64,000 nt of DNA from Ceriagrion tenellum (GCA_963169105.1 OY720636.1:80836123-80900122), one strand, 5' to 3'. Numbered from the stretch's first letter, positions 1-10,989 are shown. Translations and numbers: made by a program. Notes: a model not told the origin generated them from the sequence alone.

Positions 1-2069
1 GAATGAAATTTTCCAAGTCATTTTTAAGTACTGATCCCTATTCTATGAATACGTTGACGACCGGGTATTTTAATTCAATCCTTTCGCGTAGGACCAGGTA
101 TTTAAAAGACTTTTAATCTGAATGACATGGCTACTAAATTTGATCTAACACACCTATTTTTTGAACATGTTTTAACGAAATTTTAAATGCTTACTCACCA
201 GATATCTTAGTATTTCTTTATGGTTTGATACTGTTTAAAACGTCCCTTTGTGCTGAGGAAACTTGTAAAAATTCACTCATGTGCCTAGTTTCTTATCTTA
301 GTTTATTCGCAGAACAAACACTGCACATCTGAGATGGATATCTCTTCTTCCCCTTATTCACTATCTTCTCCATTCTGTGCGTTACCCCGAAAGTCTTTCC
401 GGGTGGTCCCGACGAGGAGCTCGCTGAGTTCGGCGTCCTCTCTCCCGTTTAGTGTCGTCATCGCTCAAAGACGCACTTCTTCCCTCCCCACTCACAACCC
501 AGCCCTTGGTCACTTCCAAAACAATTTTTAAAAACTCAAACAATTAGAGCTATCCACATTTTTGTGCACTATTAACGAATTGATTAAGAGACTAAAACTT
601 AAGAGATTGATAGTTTATCAACCATAGAACCACTTTTTTCGAGCACTTCACCATTTTTCTAAGTACTGAGATGTATGCTAGGTTTATCTGTTTTTGTATC
701 TTGTATCTGCTTTACTCCCATGTGCTCATTGTACTCTAAAATGCAGGTAGGCCTTTTGGTTTTCCCTTCCATCCGACTGTTTTGCTTTCCTTCGCCTACA
801 CTCGCATCATGAATTGTGGAAATCACTTCCCTCTTTTCTTTCGCTGCGACCAGCAGACCTTCCCCCTTTCTACACAACACCCAAATGGAGACTAATAAGC
901 ATCCTCGGCTAGAAAACTCATCACCCCAAAGATATATATTAAAAGCATCTGGTCCTCATCTGTCAAGGGCGTAAACGATAGGGGAAGCTATGAAAGCTAA
1001 GAGAGGCTCTTTCAGCCGGGTTTGTTTACGGTCCGAGCCGCGCGACTTAATGAAAAGATGCCATGTGAGAAAATAAGGACCGAGAAGAGGAAGAAGATAA
1101 TATCTCAACAATGCATGCTGTATACTAGAGGGGTTATATTTTCTACTCTGGGAGGATAAGTACGTACAATTATTTTCTTGTAATACAATTCTCAGCAAGG
1201 TAAGTCAAGGTAACGCTTCATGAATAGCTAGAAACGCTAAAGATCAGAAAACTAATACCTGAATTATGAAATGAATTAATAAGACAAAAACTCTCTAAAT
1301 TATGTTAAAAAAACCATCTTAGATTTATCAAAGAAAAAACACGCGCCACTCTGGATTCATTAAAATAATAAAAATTATAAAATATGCTTGTGTCGAACTG
1401 ATAATGAAGAACCCAAAGATACTTAATCAAATATTTTTAAGGGACCAAATAAGTCTTTGGTGCTTAAAATTTTGTTTTTTGTTGTGCTCTCTATATCTTA
1501 GGGTTGATTTTTTTAAATATTAGATTTTTTTATGTACTCAGATGAGTGTATTTCATATTTATTTTTATTCTACTGTATTTTGTTGATACATCACATCAGT
1601 AAACATAAGATATTTTTGTAGGCAACAAAAGATTAATAAGAAAATGATTCAAGCTTGCCTTATCAAAGGCTTTGATATTAGTTTTACTTTATCTTTGTAA
1701 TGTATTCCATGTACTTAAGATGAGAAACTTTTTTTCCTTAAAAGATAAATGTACTTCTAAATTCCTGTCTTATAATATTTTACCTATCAAGAATAGGAAT
1801 CATACGTTCTTACCAAGGTACAGCACCAGGACCATTGAAGTATGCAGCCCAATCATCTCTTAACTCAATCGGTCCTTTTGCATGGCGGTTTCCACCCTGA
1901 CGGGCAAGATTCTGTTATCCATTTCCCATGATGTCATGCTATTCACCTCAAAGTTTATTTCCTGTTAGTTCATCCTCTCTGTCTAACAAATATGGAGGTT
2001 AAATATCATCCGTCCCACTGAATCGGTCCTTAAAAGTTTGTGTAGGCAGAGAATAGCAAGAGTTATTAT
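1..2069. other. No gene recognised; AT-rich DNA
   Basis: Short open frames occur on both strands (for example 334-531 + and 659-880 -), but none has a recognisable domain, splice context or protein-like composition. A pyrimidine-rich, CpG-containing stretch lies at about 340-520. No repeat boundary was found by eye. Confidence 0.5.
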
Positions 2070-2345
2070 TTAACGGAAATTAAAATAAACTTTGTATAGG
2101 TTCACTAGATGGGTTTATTGGGAACGATCACGGTTTCGTCACATCACAAAATCGTCACAAAATGACATTATCAGATGGCCATCTGAGGATGTAATTTTGT
2201 GACGATTGTGGCTACTACACGCCATTCATCTTCAGCTGACATCTTCAGATGGCCATCTGAAGCTGTCATTTTGTGACGAAACTATGGTCGTTCCCAATAA
2301 ACCCATCTAGTGAACCTATACGAAGTGTATTTTAATTTCCGTTAA
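2070..2345. mobile_element. Foldback MITE flanked by TTAA
   Basis: Two inverted arms of about 95 bp begin with CGGAAATTAAAATA just inside TTAA on each side (2070-2073 and 2342-2345). The arms enclose GATGGCCATCTGA palindromes. No coding capacity is visible. TTAA suggests piggyBac-type targeting, but a 3-bp TTA/TAA duplication (Harbinger type) fits equally well. The right end abuts the 3' end of the Harbinger remnant. Confidence 0.65.
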
Positions 2346-3553
2346 GTATGGAGAGGTTTCACAAAGTTAAGCCTGAAGTTTTTAGTTATAAGAGTTATTA
2401 TGCAGACATCATCAGAATCATACCATTTGGCACTTCTCAGGATTTGAAATCTATTGACAATGAGGCCAAAAGCATTTTTTGAACACCACCTGACTCTAGA
2501 CAATCTGTAAAAGTGAAGCCCTACATTACTATTCAATATATTTGTGTTGCCAATTTTAAAATATTAAAAAATGATTACCTACCTGTAGTTTAAAATATGC
2601 CTGTCCTTTCTATTCCTCAGATGTTCTTTGGGGAACGGTATCATGACTTCGTTTGTAAGCATGAACCCTTCGTCCCCCACAAGTACAAATGGATAAGCTG
2701 TCTGCGCTCTAGGAAGAAGGCATGGCGGAGGGATATTTTAACTTTTCTGTGTAAGGTGAGCCTTCATACTACTCTTGTTCCACACTCCTTTATCCCCCTT
2801 TCGACCATTAGTCCCTTAAATATTTAGGCCCGACCATTAGAATTAGGATGGGAATCACTATCAGAACGCAGGTTAAAATTTAGGTTAAAGCTTTAAGTAA
2901 ATTCGAAACCGATTTTTTCACAGATGACGTTAGATATATATTGAGAACCCCTGCGTATTATGCTAGGTTTGATCATATTAACAAGGTTAGAGAGATAGAT
3001 TGTCGTACCGATAGATTTAAATTGTCATTTTTCCCGCGTACCATAAGAGAGAACAATAGGCAGCGTAGCAAAGGGATAGGTAGGTGAAATATAGTTAGAG
3101 TAGTCTGTAGTGCATGATACATGTAATAACAACTAATAATCCCTTTCTTATTATGTAGACACTAAGCATCTAGCTGCATGTGACCCTGGTGATCTTCACC
3201 CCCTGCCACACACCCTCGTGGTGGCTCGCAGGGTATTACGTAGACGTAGAGGTAGTCCCGACATCCACAGAGATAAATCTCAAACTTACATGAACAATGG
3301 CTAAGAGCACACCACTGAAATCTTGCTCATAATTATAATACATTGACCCAGATTTGATTGGAGGGTCTATTAAAACGTGTTTACCATCCATTGCGCCAAT
3401 GCAGCATCCAAAGTTCCACCGACTGCCAAATTCAGAGGCTTCTACACGCCATTCATCCTCAGATGATGGACACCTCATATAAGTGTCTTAAAGGGGAGCA
3501 TATAAAGCATGGCACACATCTTTCATGATGCCTGATATTGTACTTTGACCAGT
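2346..3553 (-). pseudogene. Harbinger/HARBI1-like transposase, spliced and broken
   Basis: Read on the minus strand, 3553 to 3263 encodes a DDE_Tnp_4 nuclease segment: a TGQSTISGIMKDVCHAL-like helix, then WNFGCCIGAMDGKHV with the first catalytic Asp, YYNY, and FISVDVG with the second Asp. After a LINE insertion the frame resumes at about 2815 with GVWNKSS, then PFVLVGDEGFML with the third conserved acidic site. It then enters a 78-bp GT-AG intron (2505-2582; donor CAG/GTAGGT, acceptor TTTTACAG) and continues as LSRVRWCSKNAFGLI, matching the family's NYRLSRARR..ENAFG motif. There is an in-frame stop near 3497, a small frameshift and the LINE interruption, so it is dead. The N-terminal DNA-binding part is missing. 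Homology is from recalled family motifs. The intron fits either a transposase gene or a host-domesticated HARBI1-type gene. Confidence 0.75.
2835..3252 (+). mobile_element. LINE family B 3' end inserted in Harbinger
   Basis: A 5'-truncated copy. It encodes the last ~80 residues of the reverse-transcriptase ORF, ending in the family-B signature NNRQRSKGIGR, then a 3' UTR, the terminal stem-loop (3208-3234) and a GTAGAC tail. It is bounded by TAGGCCCGAC (2825-2834) and TAGTCCCGAC (3253-3262), a 10-bp target duplication with one mismatch. Confidence 0.8.
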
Positions 3554-4737
3554 GGCGTAGCCAGGTTTCGGGTCTAGGGGGCGCCGGGGGACGCTGGGGG
3601 GGAGGGGGTGGGGGTGGACAAAATTTTTAGGGGGCGCCGACTCATAAATTCACCAGCTTACTAAAGATGCTGTTACTGTATTATTTTTCTCGCAATATAC
3701 TATCGAAACTTGTAGACCTTGTAGAATTTATTGTTGATAATTAAGTCATGAAATTGATTCTCGCACGTATTTGGGACTTAAAGAGTGGAAACATTCTCAG
3801 ATTAGGGGGGCCAGAATACAGGGGGCGGGGGTGGGGCTTCGTCACGGCCGAGTGGAGCGAGCCGACTGGCGCCACCATCAAGAAAAACAAAGTACTGCTA
3901 ATTAGACCGCTAGGATCGAACTAAAATAAATTTTTTGGTGTCTCAAAAAGAGCATCTCATCTCGTGAAGATGAGGAGTGAAAAAACGAAAGGACCAACGG
4001 ACCGAAAGGAAAGGCCGATGAAACAAAAGAAACGGTCGACCTTCATCCCCTTGGATTTATCTGTTAATTAGTTCCCCTTGGTAGGAATGATCTGAAGTCG
4101 TTAAGATAACTGAAATAAGCCCAGTAGGTTTCGCTGGCCGTAGTGTGAGCGTTCATCTTCGGAGGCTGTTATCTGGTTTCTTATTACCGCTGAGATCACT
4201 GGGAGTCATTTAGATAGGGTTCTCGGAATCGCCTTTGGCGATCTGCATATCTTGGGAAACTGCTGATAAAGGATCCCAAGAGGCGACTGTTGGTGACCAA
4301 TGAGATTTTCACTGGGTGGCCACATGGGGACGCCAAGCCGCGGCATCTGGGTCACGAAGAAGAAGAAGAAAAAAGAGCGGATGAGAGAGTGGGGAGACGG
4401 CATCTTAAGAATGCGAGTATTAGGTGAGGAAACCACTCGGAATGGTTCCGAGCGAGTAACTAAGGAGTCACGTGGTACAATCACGTAGGGTTCGAGATTT
4501 GGATATATTCGAGCCACACGTAAAAATCTCACCCAGCCTTACCCAAGGAATATTTCTCGCGAAAATATTGTCAATGGTGCTAAATATAGCGACACAAGAC
4601 ACCATGAACAATATATCAGATATAGCAGTCGCAAAAGATCCTGGCGCTGCGCCGTGGACGATTTTGGGACATGGACCTCTGAACTTTTGAAACCCTGCCT
4701 GGCGGGGGAGGAAGGTTGTACCAAGGAGTATATGTAT
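3554..4737. other. No gene; G-rich repeat remnant
   Basis: CAGTGGCGTAGCC at 3550-3562 resembles a transposon terminus seen in many animal genomes, and is followed by runs of G to about 3870. No partner terminus is visible. At 4430-4480 a CTCGGAATGGTTCCGAG palindrome next to a Ser/Leu-box-like stretch is related, in inverted orientation, to 6713-6760. Confidence 0.35.
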
Positions 4738-4786
4738 GTGTGTGTATATATATATATTTATATATACGATTATATATATATATACG

Positions 4787-4824
<38 letters not shown>

Positions 4825-4825
4825 C
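4738..4825. repeat. TA-rich microsatellite
   Basis: TG then TA dinucleotide repeats, with two CGATTATATA interruptions. It borders the large palindrome on its left. Confidence 0.9.
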
Positions 4826-4881
4826 GTTCACTCATTCACTCAGACCGCACAGCGGCAAATATACTCATATAAATGTTTATA
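4822..4881 (+). repeat. 60-bp direct repeat, copy 1
   Basis: Identical to 5295-5354. It begins AATCGTTCACTCATTCACTC. The copy overlaps the start of the left palindrome arm. Confidence 0.85.
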
Positions 4882-4980
4882 CAGAAAGGTGGAAAGAAAG
4901 TGGATAGGAACACGTAAAATTTACAAAGACAATGGTGGTGTGAAGATGAAATGATGGCCGATTCCAAGCAGAAAAAATTC

Positions 4981-5052
4981 AACTGGACCGGGAATCGAAC
5001 CACGGACCTTTGGATTTCGCGTCCAATGCTCAGACCACCAAGCTACCCAGTC
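4981..5052 (-). other. tRNA-like sequence in left palindrome arm
   Basis: 72 nt that fold as a cloverleaf: a 7-bp acceptor stem with G-U ends, D stem GCTT/GAGC, anticodon stem TTGGA/TCCAA with loop CGCGAAA, and a B-box GGTTCGATTCC. Position 33 is G rather than U and the T stem has two mismatches. No poly-T terminator follows. It is better read as a tRNA-derived SINE head or tRNA pseudogene than a working tRNA. Confidence 0.6.
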
Positions 5053-5294
5053 TACTAAGAAACTGCTGGAATCGGCGGGGGGTTTATATGAACAAACACT
5101 CCCCAGGGCATGACCCACGAGAGCGGCCAATAGATGGCGCGCGGGCTGCTTATCACCCACCGGCAGAGAAGGAATGACATACACAGAAGGCGAAATGAAA
5201 GAATAACTCAAGCACACAGACAGTGGTGAAAGATATAGAACAGGCGTTTCGGGGTACGCTAACCCAAGTAGGAAATGACCCGTTCAGGGCATAC

Positions 5295-5354
5295 AATCGT
5301 TCACTCATTCACTCAGACCGCACAGCGGCAAATATACTCATATAAATGTTTATA
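5295..5354 (+). repeat. 60-bp direct repeat, copy 2
   Basis: Identical to 4822-4881 and ending exactly where the right palindrome arm begins. This is the arrangement expected if the palindrome arose by template switching during replication. Confidence 0.85.
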
Positions 5355-5536
5355 ATCTTTCACCACTGTCTGTGTGCTTGAGTTATTCTTTCATTTCGCC
5401 TTCTGTGTATGTCATTCCTTCTCTGCCGGTGGGTGATAAGCAGCCCGCGCGCCATCTATTGGCCGCTCTCGTGGGTCATGCCCTGGGGAGTGTTTGTTCA
5501 TATAAACCCCCCGCCGATTCCAGCAGTTTCTTAGTA

Positions 5537-5608
5537 GACTGGGTAGCTTGGTGGTCTGAGCATTGGACGCGAAATCCAAAGGTCCGTGGTTCGATTCCCG
5601 GTCCAGTT
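5537..5608 (+). other. tRNA-like sequence in right palindrome arm
   Basis: Exact inverted counterpart of the copy at 4981-5052, with the same acceptor, D and anticodon stems and the B-box TTCGATTCC. It is followed by GAATTTTTTCTG, so a short T-run lies close downstream in this orientation. The defects (G33, weak T stem) argue against a functional tRNA. Confidence 0.6.
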
Positions 5609-5724
5609 GAATTTTTTCTGCTTGGAATCGGCCATCATTTCATCTTCACACCACCATTGTCTTTGTAAATTTTACGTGTTCCTATCCACTTTCTTTCTAC
5701 CTTTCTGTATAAACATTTATTTGA

Positions 5725-5746
5725 GTATATATATATATATACTCAA

Positions 5747-5836
<90 letters not shown>

Positions 5837-5889
5837 GATAAACATTTATTTGAGTATATATATATATATACTCAAATAAATGTTTATCA
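5725..5889. repeat. AT-rich palindromic microsatellite
   Basis: TA repeats with GTATATA steps end in a perfect palindrome (5838-5888), whose half-site GATAAACATTTATTTGAG also ends the right arm of the large palindrome. Confidence 0.85.
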
Positions 5890-5924
5890 AGGGAACAACG
5901 CTTCGGAAAAAGGCGAAAAAAAAA

Positions 5925-5955
5925 TATAATATATATATAATATATATATAAATAA

Positions 5956-6032
<77 letters not shown>
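5925..6032. repeat. (AT)n microsatellite
   Basis: An almost pure run of AT dinucleotides, about 100 bp long. Confidence 0.95.
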
Positions 6033-6036
<4 letters not shown>

Positions 6037-6061
6037 TACACTTAGCATCACTCACGTGACG

Positions 6062-6298
6062 AATATATAAACTGTTTGCCAGAGAAAGGCAGACGCTAAA
6101 CACAGAAAAACAAAAAAATGAACACACTTACAGAGTTTCTTAATATTTCTCTCCCTTCCTTCTCAGTCTTCTACGCTCTTGCGAACAAGGTGCTAGTGGC
6201 ACCGAAATATTAAGAAACTCTGTAAGTGTGTTCATTTTTTTGTTTTTCTGTGTTTAGCGTCTGCCTTTCTCTGGCAAACAGTTTATATATATATAGGC
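6062..6298. repeat. Foldback with ~86-bp arms
   Basis: The arms at 6062-6148 and 6209-6298 are near-perfect reverse complements (start ATATATAAACTGTTTGCCAG). They are separated by about 60 bp and embedded in AT microsatellite. There is no coding sequence. Confidence 0.85.
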
Positions 6299-6884
6299 AT
6301 AAGTCTCTATACTCCTTGGGTTGTACATTGTGGAGCGTCAGTGAGAGAACCTTTTCTAGTTGCTGCCAACCTTAGCGCCTCGGTAAATTCCATGAGTCAT
6401 AGCGACGAGGCGCCCGGTTTGCTGCATTTTATTCGTACTACCACTCCTTGCACGTGACAAGGAAGTGCACGGGTAACGCATGGCATTGATGAAGCATAAA
6501 TACTGTGTTTATGCCTCGTGCAAAGTAGTTTGACTCCCCCGCCTCGTTCTCGACCGTCTCCTTCTCTACCTTCCCCTCCGTCCGTTCACTTCACTCCCTT
6601 CACTTTACCTTTCCCCTCCGCCGCGCAGAAGTGCGCCAGGTTCTTTTGGTTTTGCTATACGTAAATCACCCATTCATGTGGGTAAAACTTACCAAAATCT
6701 CCGACCATTCGTTGTTGTACCACGTGATTCCTTAGTTACCTACTCGGAATAATTCCGAGCGATTTCAAACACAACTCCCCTGGTACTGATTCTGTATGGT
6801 TGCCGAGATTACACGCCTTTTTCCGAAGCGTTGTTCCCTTGATTGACTCTAGACGGACTCCGAAGGGGACCTAAGACCAGGGAT

Positions 6885-7885
6885 GGTAATCGAAACGAAA
6901 TTAAATACATTTAGTTTTGACCCAGAGCAAAACTAAAATAGGAGGTGTGAGCTAAATTTCATTCGGGAGAGAAATTAAGGTAGTGCGAGCGAGATAGTTC
7001 CCTAGTCATAATTGAGACCATATTCGAAGTATACGTTAAATTTTCACCAACTGTGACACACGAATTAAGTATTGCATTGCATTATTAATGGTGAAATAAT
7101 TTAGTTTTTTGTGACAGAAATTGTAAGTAATTAAAGAAAAATATCTAAATAAGTCCTTAGCTCGATTCAATTATTTTCTTTCGCGCGGTATGTTTAAAAG
7201 TTCCTGGCAACGGAATGTTTTTTGTCATCACGAAGAATTTACTGTGGTGACAATATGATTAATTTTCAAAAATAGTTGAGAAAACATACAAACTGCGCAC
7301 TGTTAATTTGTTGACGAGATTTAGATTATAGAAATTCCTCATTTTTTCATAAGCTCTCTCTGGAATGCATGCACGTGCCATTTCCTATGTAAAAGGGCAG
7401 GTATTTTTTGGCAAATATTTCTGAAAGTAATGTAGTAAGGGGTTGAATGTTTGATGTCATTGGAAATGTGAGCAGTTTTTCTTTAAAATGAGACCAAATT
7501 CTTTGATTTCTAGGTAAAATGATATTTCGCTCAAACTACCTTAAATGCAATAGGAGGTTTAGTTTTGACCCTGGACGAAACTTTAATCCCGGGAACGAAA
7601 TTATACTAAACTAAACTCCTTTGCACCCAGTTTAGTTTTATCCTCCAATGCAGAGTGGAGGGGGGAATGATCGCATAGTTTTGACCCATGTATAAATGCA
7701 GGAGCGAATCGAAATGGAATTATATCCAAGGGACTGAACTCGGGGTCGAAACTAAATCTGAGTCAAAACTGCTCCGGGTCTAAACTAAAAGGACGAAACT
7801 AAACTCAACTGTTGTATAATTTAGTTTCGACCCGGCGTGATCATGTGCTTCACGTTAGGAAGGTTTAGTTTCGAACCACACGATG
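6885..7885. repeat. Cluster of TTTAGTTTYGACCC motifs
   Basis: About nine degenerate copies in both orientations: + near 6911, 7558, 7631, 7675, 7821 and 7862; - near 7745, 7766 and 7780. The intervening AT-rich DNA has no coding frame. The start at 6878 (CAGGGATGG) resembles a hAT terminus, but no matching right end was found. Confidence 0.55.
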
Positions 7886-8372
7886 AGTAGTGATTTGGCA
7901 ATTTGCAGACGCTTGGATATTCTGATTCCTCCTTCTTTTTGGCTTTTAAGCATATCAACGCAATTAATAATTTGAATAAAAATTTTTAATTAATTATAAT
8001 ATTACAGTAGTTATGCAATTAGCAATAACAAGAGGTTATCATGTAGAGAATACCTTGAAGTGTAGCAACATTGGGACTCTCGCATGTCTTAGCGACGAGC
8101 ATCCTACCGTTCTTAGCAGTGAATACTTACCTCCCCAGCCTTCGCAACGAGAACGCGTTGCAACTAGAAACAATGTATACTAAAGAAAAGCTCTCAGATA
8201 GCAACGGGAGAAATATATTTCATCGGATATTCTATGACTGTGCAATCATTTGGAATAATGGAACATTGGAAACGATAGTTTACCATTTCGTCGAATAAAA
8301 TTTAATAAATTCAATGCAACTTCTAATTCATTCTCCGTCATCAACAGAACTGGCTAAAGACATTCATGACAC
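7886..8372. other. No gene recognised
   Basis: AT-rich. A 75-codon frame at 8071-8298 (+) has no recognisable domain. Confidence 0.4.
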
Positions 8373-8640
8373 CCGAGATTGCATGCGAGGTTAGTATCTA
8401 CGATTCATGTTAAGATATTTAGCACTTCTGAAAAAAAAACCTATTTAACCTAGTCAGTATCCTAGGACTGATCAATCGCAACTATTAAGCTACCTTGTTG
8501 TGCGTGGAAAAAATGACATTTTGAATATATCGGTTCTATTTCCTTAATCTTATGCCTGTGATCGTTTCCACCATAATAGTTTGGCTCTAGCAAAATACAT
8601 ATGTTGAACGTCCGGCAAAAAATAATCTGCATTACACTTT
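8373..8640 (-). mobile_element. LINE family C fragment
   Basis: Minus-strand end of the family-C RT ORF plus the start of its 3' UTR, matching 36720-36990 and 34620-34860. The terminal stem-loop is absent. Confidence 0.65.
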
Positions 8641-9221
8641 CGGGGATTTTCGGGGATTCGATATAGGTATAAAGGGGAGAGACATGACAGCGGTGAGAAG
8701 GCAGTCAAAATTCGCCTACGGATTTAAAGAAGTGGCGACAAACACTTGATTTAAAAATCACATCGGGTGTTGGTACGCATTGGAAATGTCGGGAGACACG
8801 AGGAGATATCAAGCTGATTATATTATGGTAAGACACAGATTAAGAAACATTCGCGAACAAAAACTCGCGAAGCTAACCAGGGTAGGATGCGGACTCCGAT
8901 CATAACTTAGTAATGATAAGAGTTAAATCCAGTTCGTAAAAGAAAGAAGTTAAGGAGGTGGTACTTGGAAGCAATGTAAGCGTTTATGAGGTGGAGACGC
9001 CGGAAGCCATTGGAAAAGAACATGGGAAAAGCAAAGGAAGTGAAAACAATTGAGGGAAGATGGGAATATAAAACAGAGGCATATTTTTTATTGATAGGAG
9101 TAGGAAGGCGACAGAGAAAACAATCGGATTCGTGGAAAAGAGGAAATAAATTGCACGTGGCACGAGTACTGGAAAGGTTGTTTCAAAATGCCATGAAGAT
9201 TCTTTGAATTCAATATACCTT
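8641..9221. other. No gene recognised
   Basis: A TATA-box-like GTATAAAGG occurs at 8668, but no coding frame follows it. Purine-rich DNA at 8986-9207 gives shadow ORFs on both strands. Confidence 0.35.
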
Positions 9222-9590
9222 TTTAAACCTATGATTCGATACATTCGTTGGCTCGATTTATTTTTGTCACCCTGGGACCTTTGACCCCTGAGTAACCCTT
9301 TAAGGTCAAGGTGTGACAAGAGGTATCTGAAGACCTTACCATCGACCTTGGCACCTTTTTAAACCTATGATTCGATACATTTGTTGGCTCGATTCATTTT
9401 TTGGTCCCCCCCCTGTGACCTTTAACCCCAGAGTTACCCTTTAAGGTCAAGGAATGACAAGAGTGACCTGAAGACCTTACCATCGACCTTGGCACCTTGT
9501 TAAACCTATGATTCGATTCGTTTGTGCCCTCGATTCATTTTTGGCACCCCTGTGACCTTGACTGTGCCATTTCAGGGGTCACGGTTGCAT
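9222..9590. repeat. Tandem repeat, ~139-bp unit, 2.6 copies
   Basis: Units start at 9225, 9361 and 9502, each with AAACCTATGATTCGAT, then GACCTTTGACCCC-like blocks and an AAGGTCAAGG half-site. Spacing is 136 and 141 bp. The units are diverged, so the array is not recent. Confidence 0.85.
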
Positions 9591-10989
9591 TTCCGAACTC
9601 GAAAGCTCTTCTAATGTGTTCTTCGTGCCCAAAAACCTAATAATTGAAAGTTTTGAAAAATAATTCTTTTTTTTGTATTTCGAATAATTTGTCATTGAAA
9701 GCCCAAAAGGCAAAATTTGGATTTTTGGTTGGACCTTATTTCTGGTGTCAAGAGGTCAAATTTATAAAATTTTGCTTGTACTCTACAAAACTTACAACCT
9801 TTTTCTACCCAGGTACGAAATTTCATCCATATGGCATGAAATATAGTGTCTAAAATTACAGGTCAAAAATGACACACGATCAATGGGACACTCTGTATAC
9901 TTCAAAATGCTCTAAAAATAAAATAAACGAAAGAAGAACATGGTCTTTTTCAACCCTCTACGGTTTTTTTTTGATCTCTGGAATTTTTTTATTTGTCACT
10001 TATACTAATTTATCGTCCTTGAAGTTATTATTGAGGTCGACGTTATTAAAGGAAAAAATGAATTAGACCGTAGTTAGTAGACAGTACTGCTTTTTATTAC
10101 ACTATTCGTACAATGGCATTCATTCAAGGTCTATATTAACAAATACATGTATATATGGAATTAATGTTTAGTGAATTGGACTTAAGAAACCTTCTTCGCT
10201 GAAGAATAATGCTTTGCCTTTGTATCTCTTGAGTGAAGTTTTTTGATGTTTTCTACGAAATTCTTCACTTCCTCTCCACCACTCCCTCTTGGCTACGCTT
10301 CTAACTTTACACCATTGTCAATGTCATTGTTTACATCATTGTTCCACTTCCGCAGTACTATTGTCTACGTCATTGTCTACTTCATTGTTTCAATCCTACT
10401 GCATCATTTCCGCTTGTCCACCACTGCATGGCACCAAAATATCCACCGGAATCGTTTCCTGCAAGAGAAAAAATAAATAAAGGCGTCATTAGTGGAATAT
10501 CCCAGGGTTCGTCGGGTTAACTAACAATTAAATCTGCACAGAATCTTTCGCTATGAAGGAACCAGGAGTGAATTTCAGGGATCTAGGTCCCAAATTCGCT
10601 AAAAAAAATCAAACTATGTCTTTCGCGGTAAAGTTCGCACATCCATGTGAGACATTGTAGAAAGATACCGCGAAATAACGCGTAAAAAAGCTTATCAAAC
10701 TGAGAAATAATTGAGGAGAACTTTGCAAGTTTGGGCAATGAAATATCGCAAGAAAAGTATGATAAATGGGAATGTGAGTATAATTTGCGTGGTTTGTATT
10801 TTTCAATGTTTTCTAAAGACGAGAGGACGCGTACGGAGATACACCATGCGATTGTTGTAATAAAATTAAACATTTGTAGGCGTAACTCACCAAGAAATGA
10901 GCTTTTGTTACAGGGTAGCAAAAATCGCTGTATAGAAAATTTCACCCTTCCTGAATCCATCGATTGTTGCTGTACGTTCGACATATTTT
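9591..10989. other. No gene recognised
   Basis: TGGGACACTCTGTATAC at 9884-9900 resembles the end of an arthropod DNA transposon, without a visible partner. ORFs at 10243-10480 and 10583-10994 overlap on opposite strands and show no domain. Confidence 0.35.

Larger units (their letters stand above)
4859..5730. repeat. Near-perfect palindrome with 376-bp arms
   Basis: The left arm is 4859-5234 and the right arm 5355-5730, reverse complements with only a few mismatches. Their 297-bp cores translate to identical 98-residue frames. The spacer is 120 bp (5235-5354) and its second half is the 60-bp direct repeat. Each arm carries one tRNA-like sequence. The 98-residue frames are translated tRNA-like DNA, not a protein gene. 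Confidence 0.9.
5887..6842. repeat. Outer inverted repeat around foldback
   Basis: A 29-bp perfect inverted repeat (5887-5915 and 6814-6842, starting TCAAGGGAACAACGC) brackets an AT microsatellite, a smaller foldback and about 500 bp of CT-rich DNA. It may mark the ends of one composite element. No transposase frame is visible inside. Confidence 0.6.

Noticed and set aside
334..531. 65-residue ORF as a small gene
   Set aside because: Pyrimidine-rich composition gives Ser/Pro/Leu-rich translation; no context supports it.
4921..5668. Two identical 98-residue ORFs in opposite orientation
   Set aside because: They translate the palindrome arms, including tRNA-like A- and B-boxes, so identity reflects DNA duplication rather than a conserved protein.
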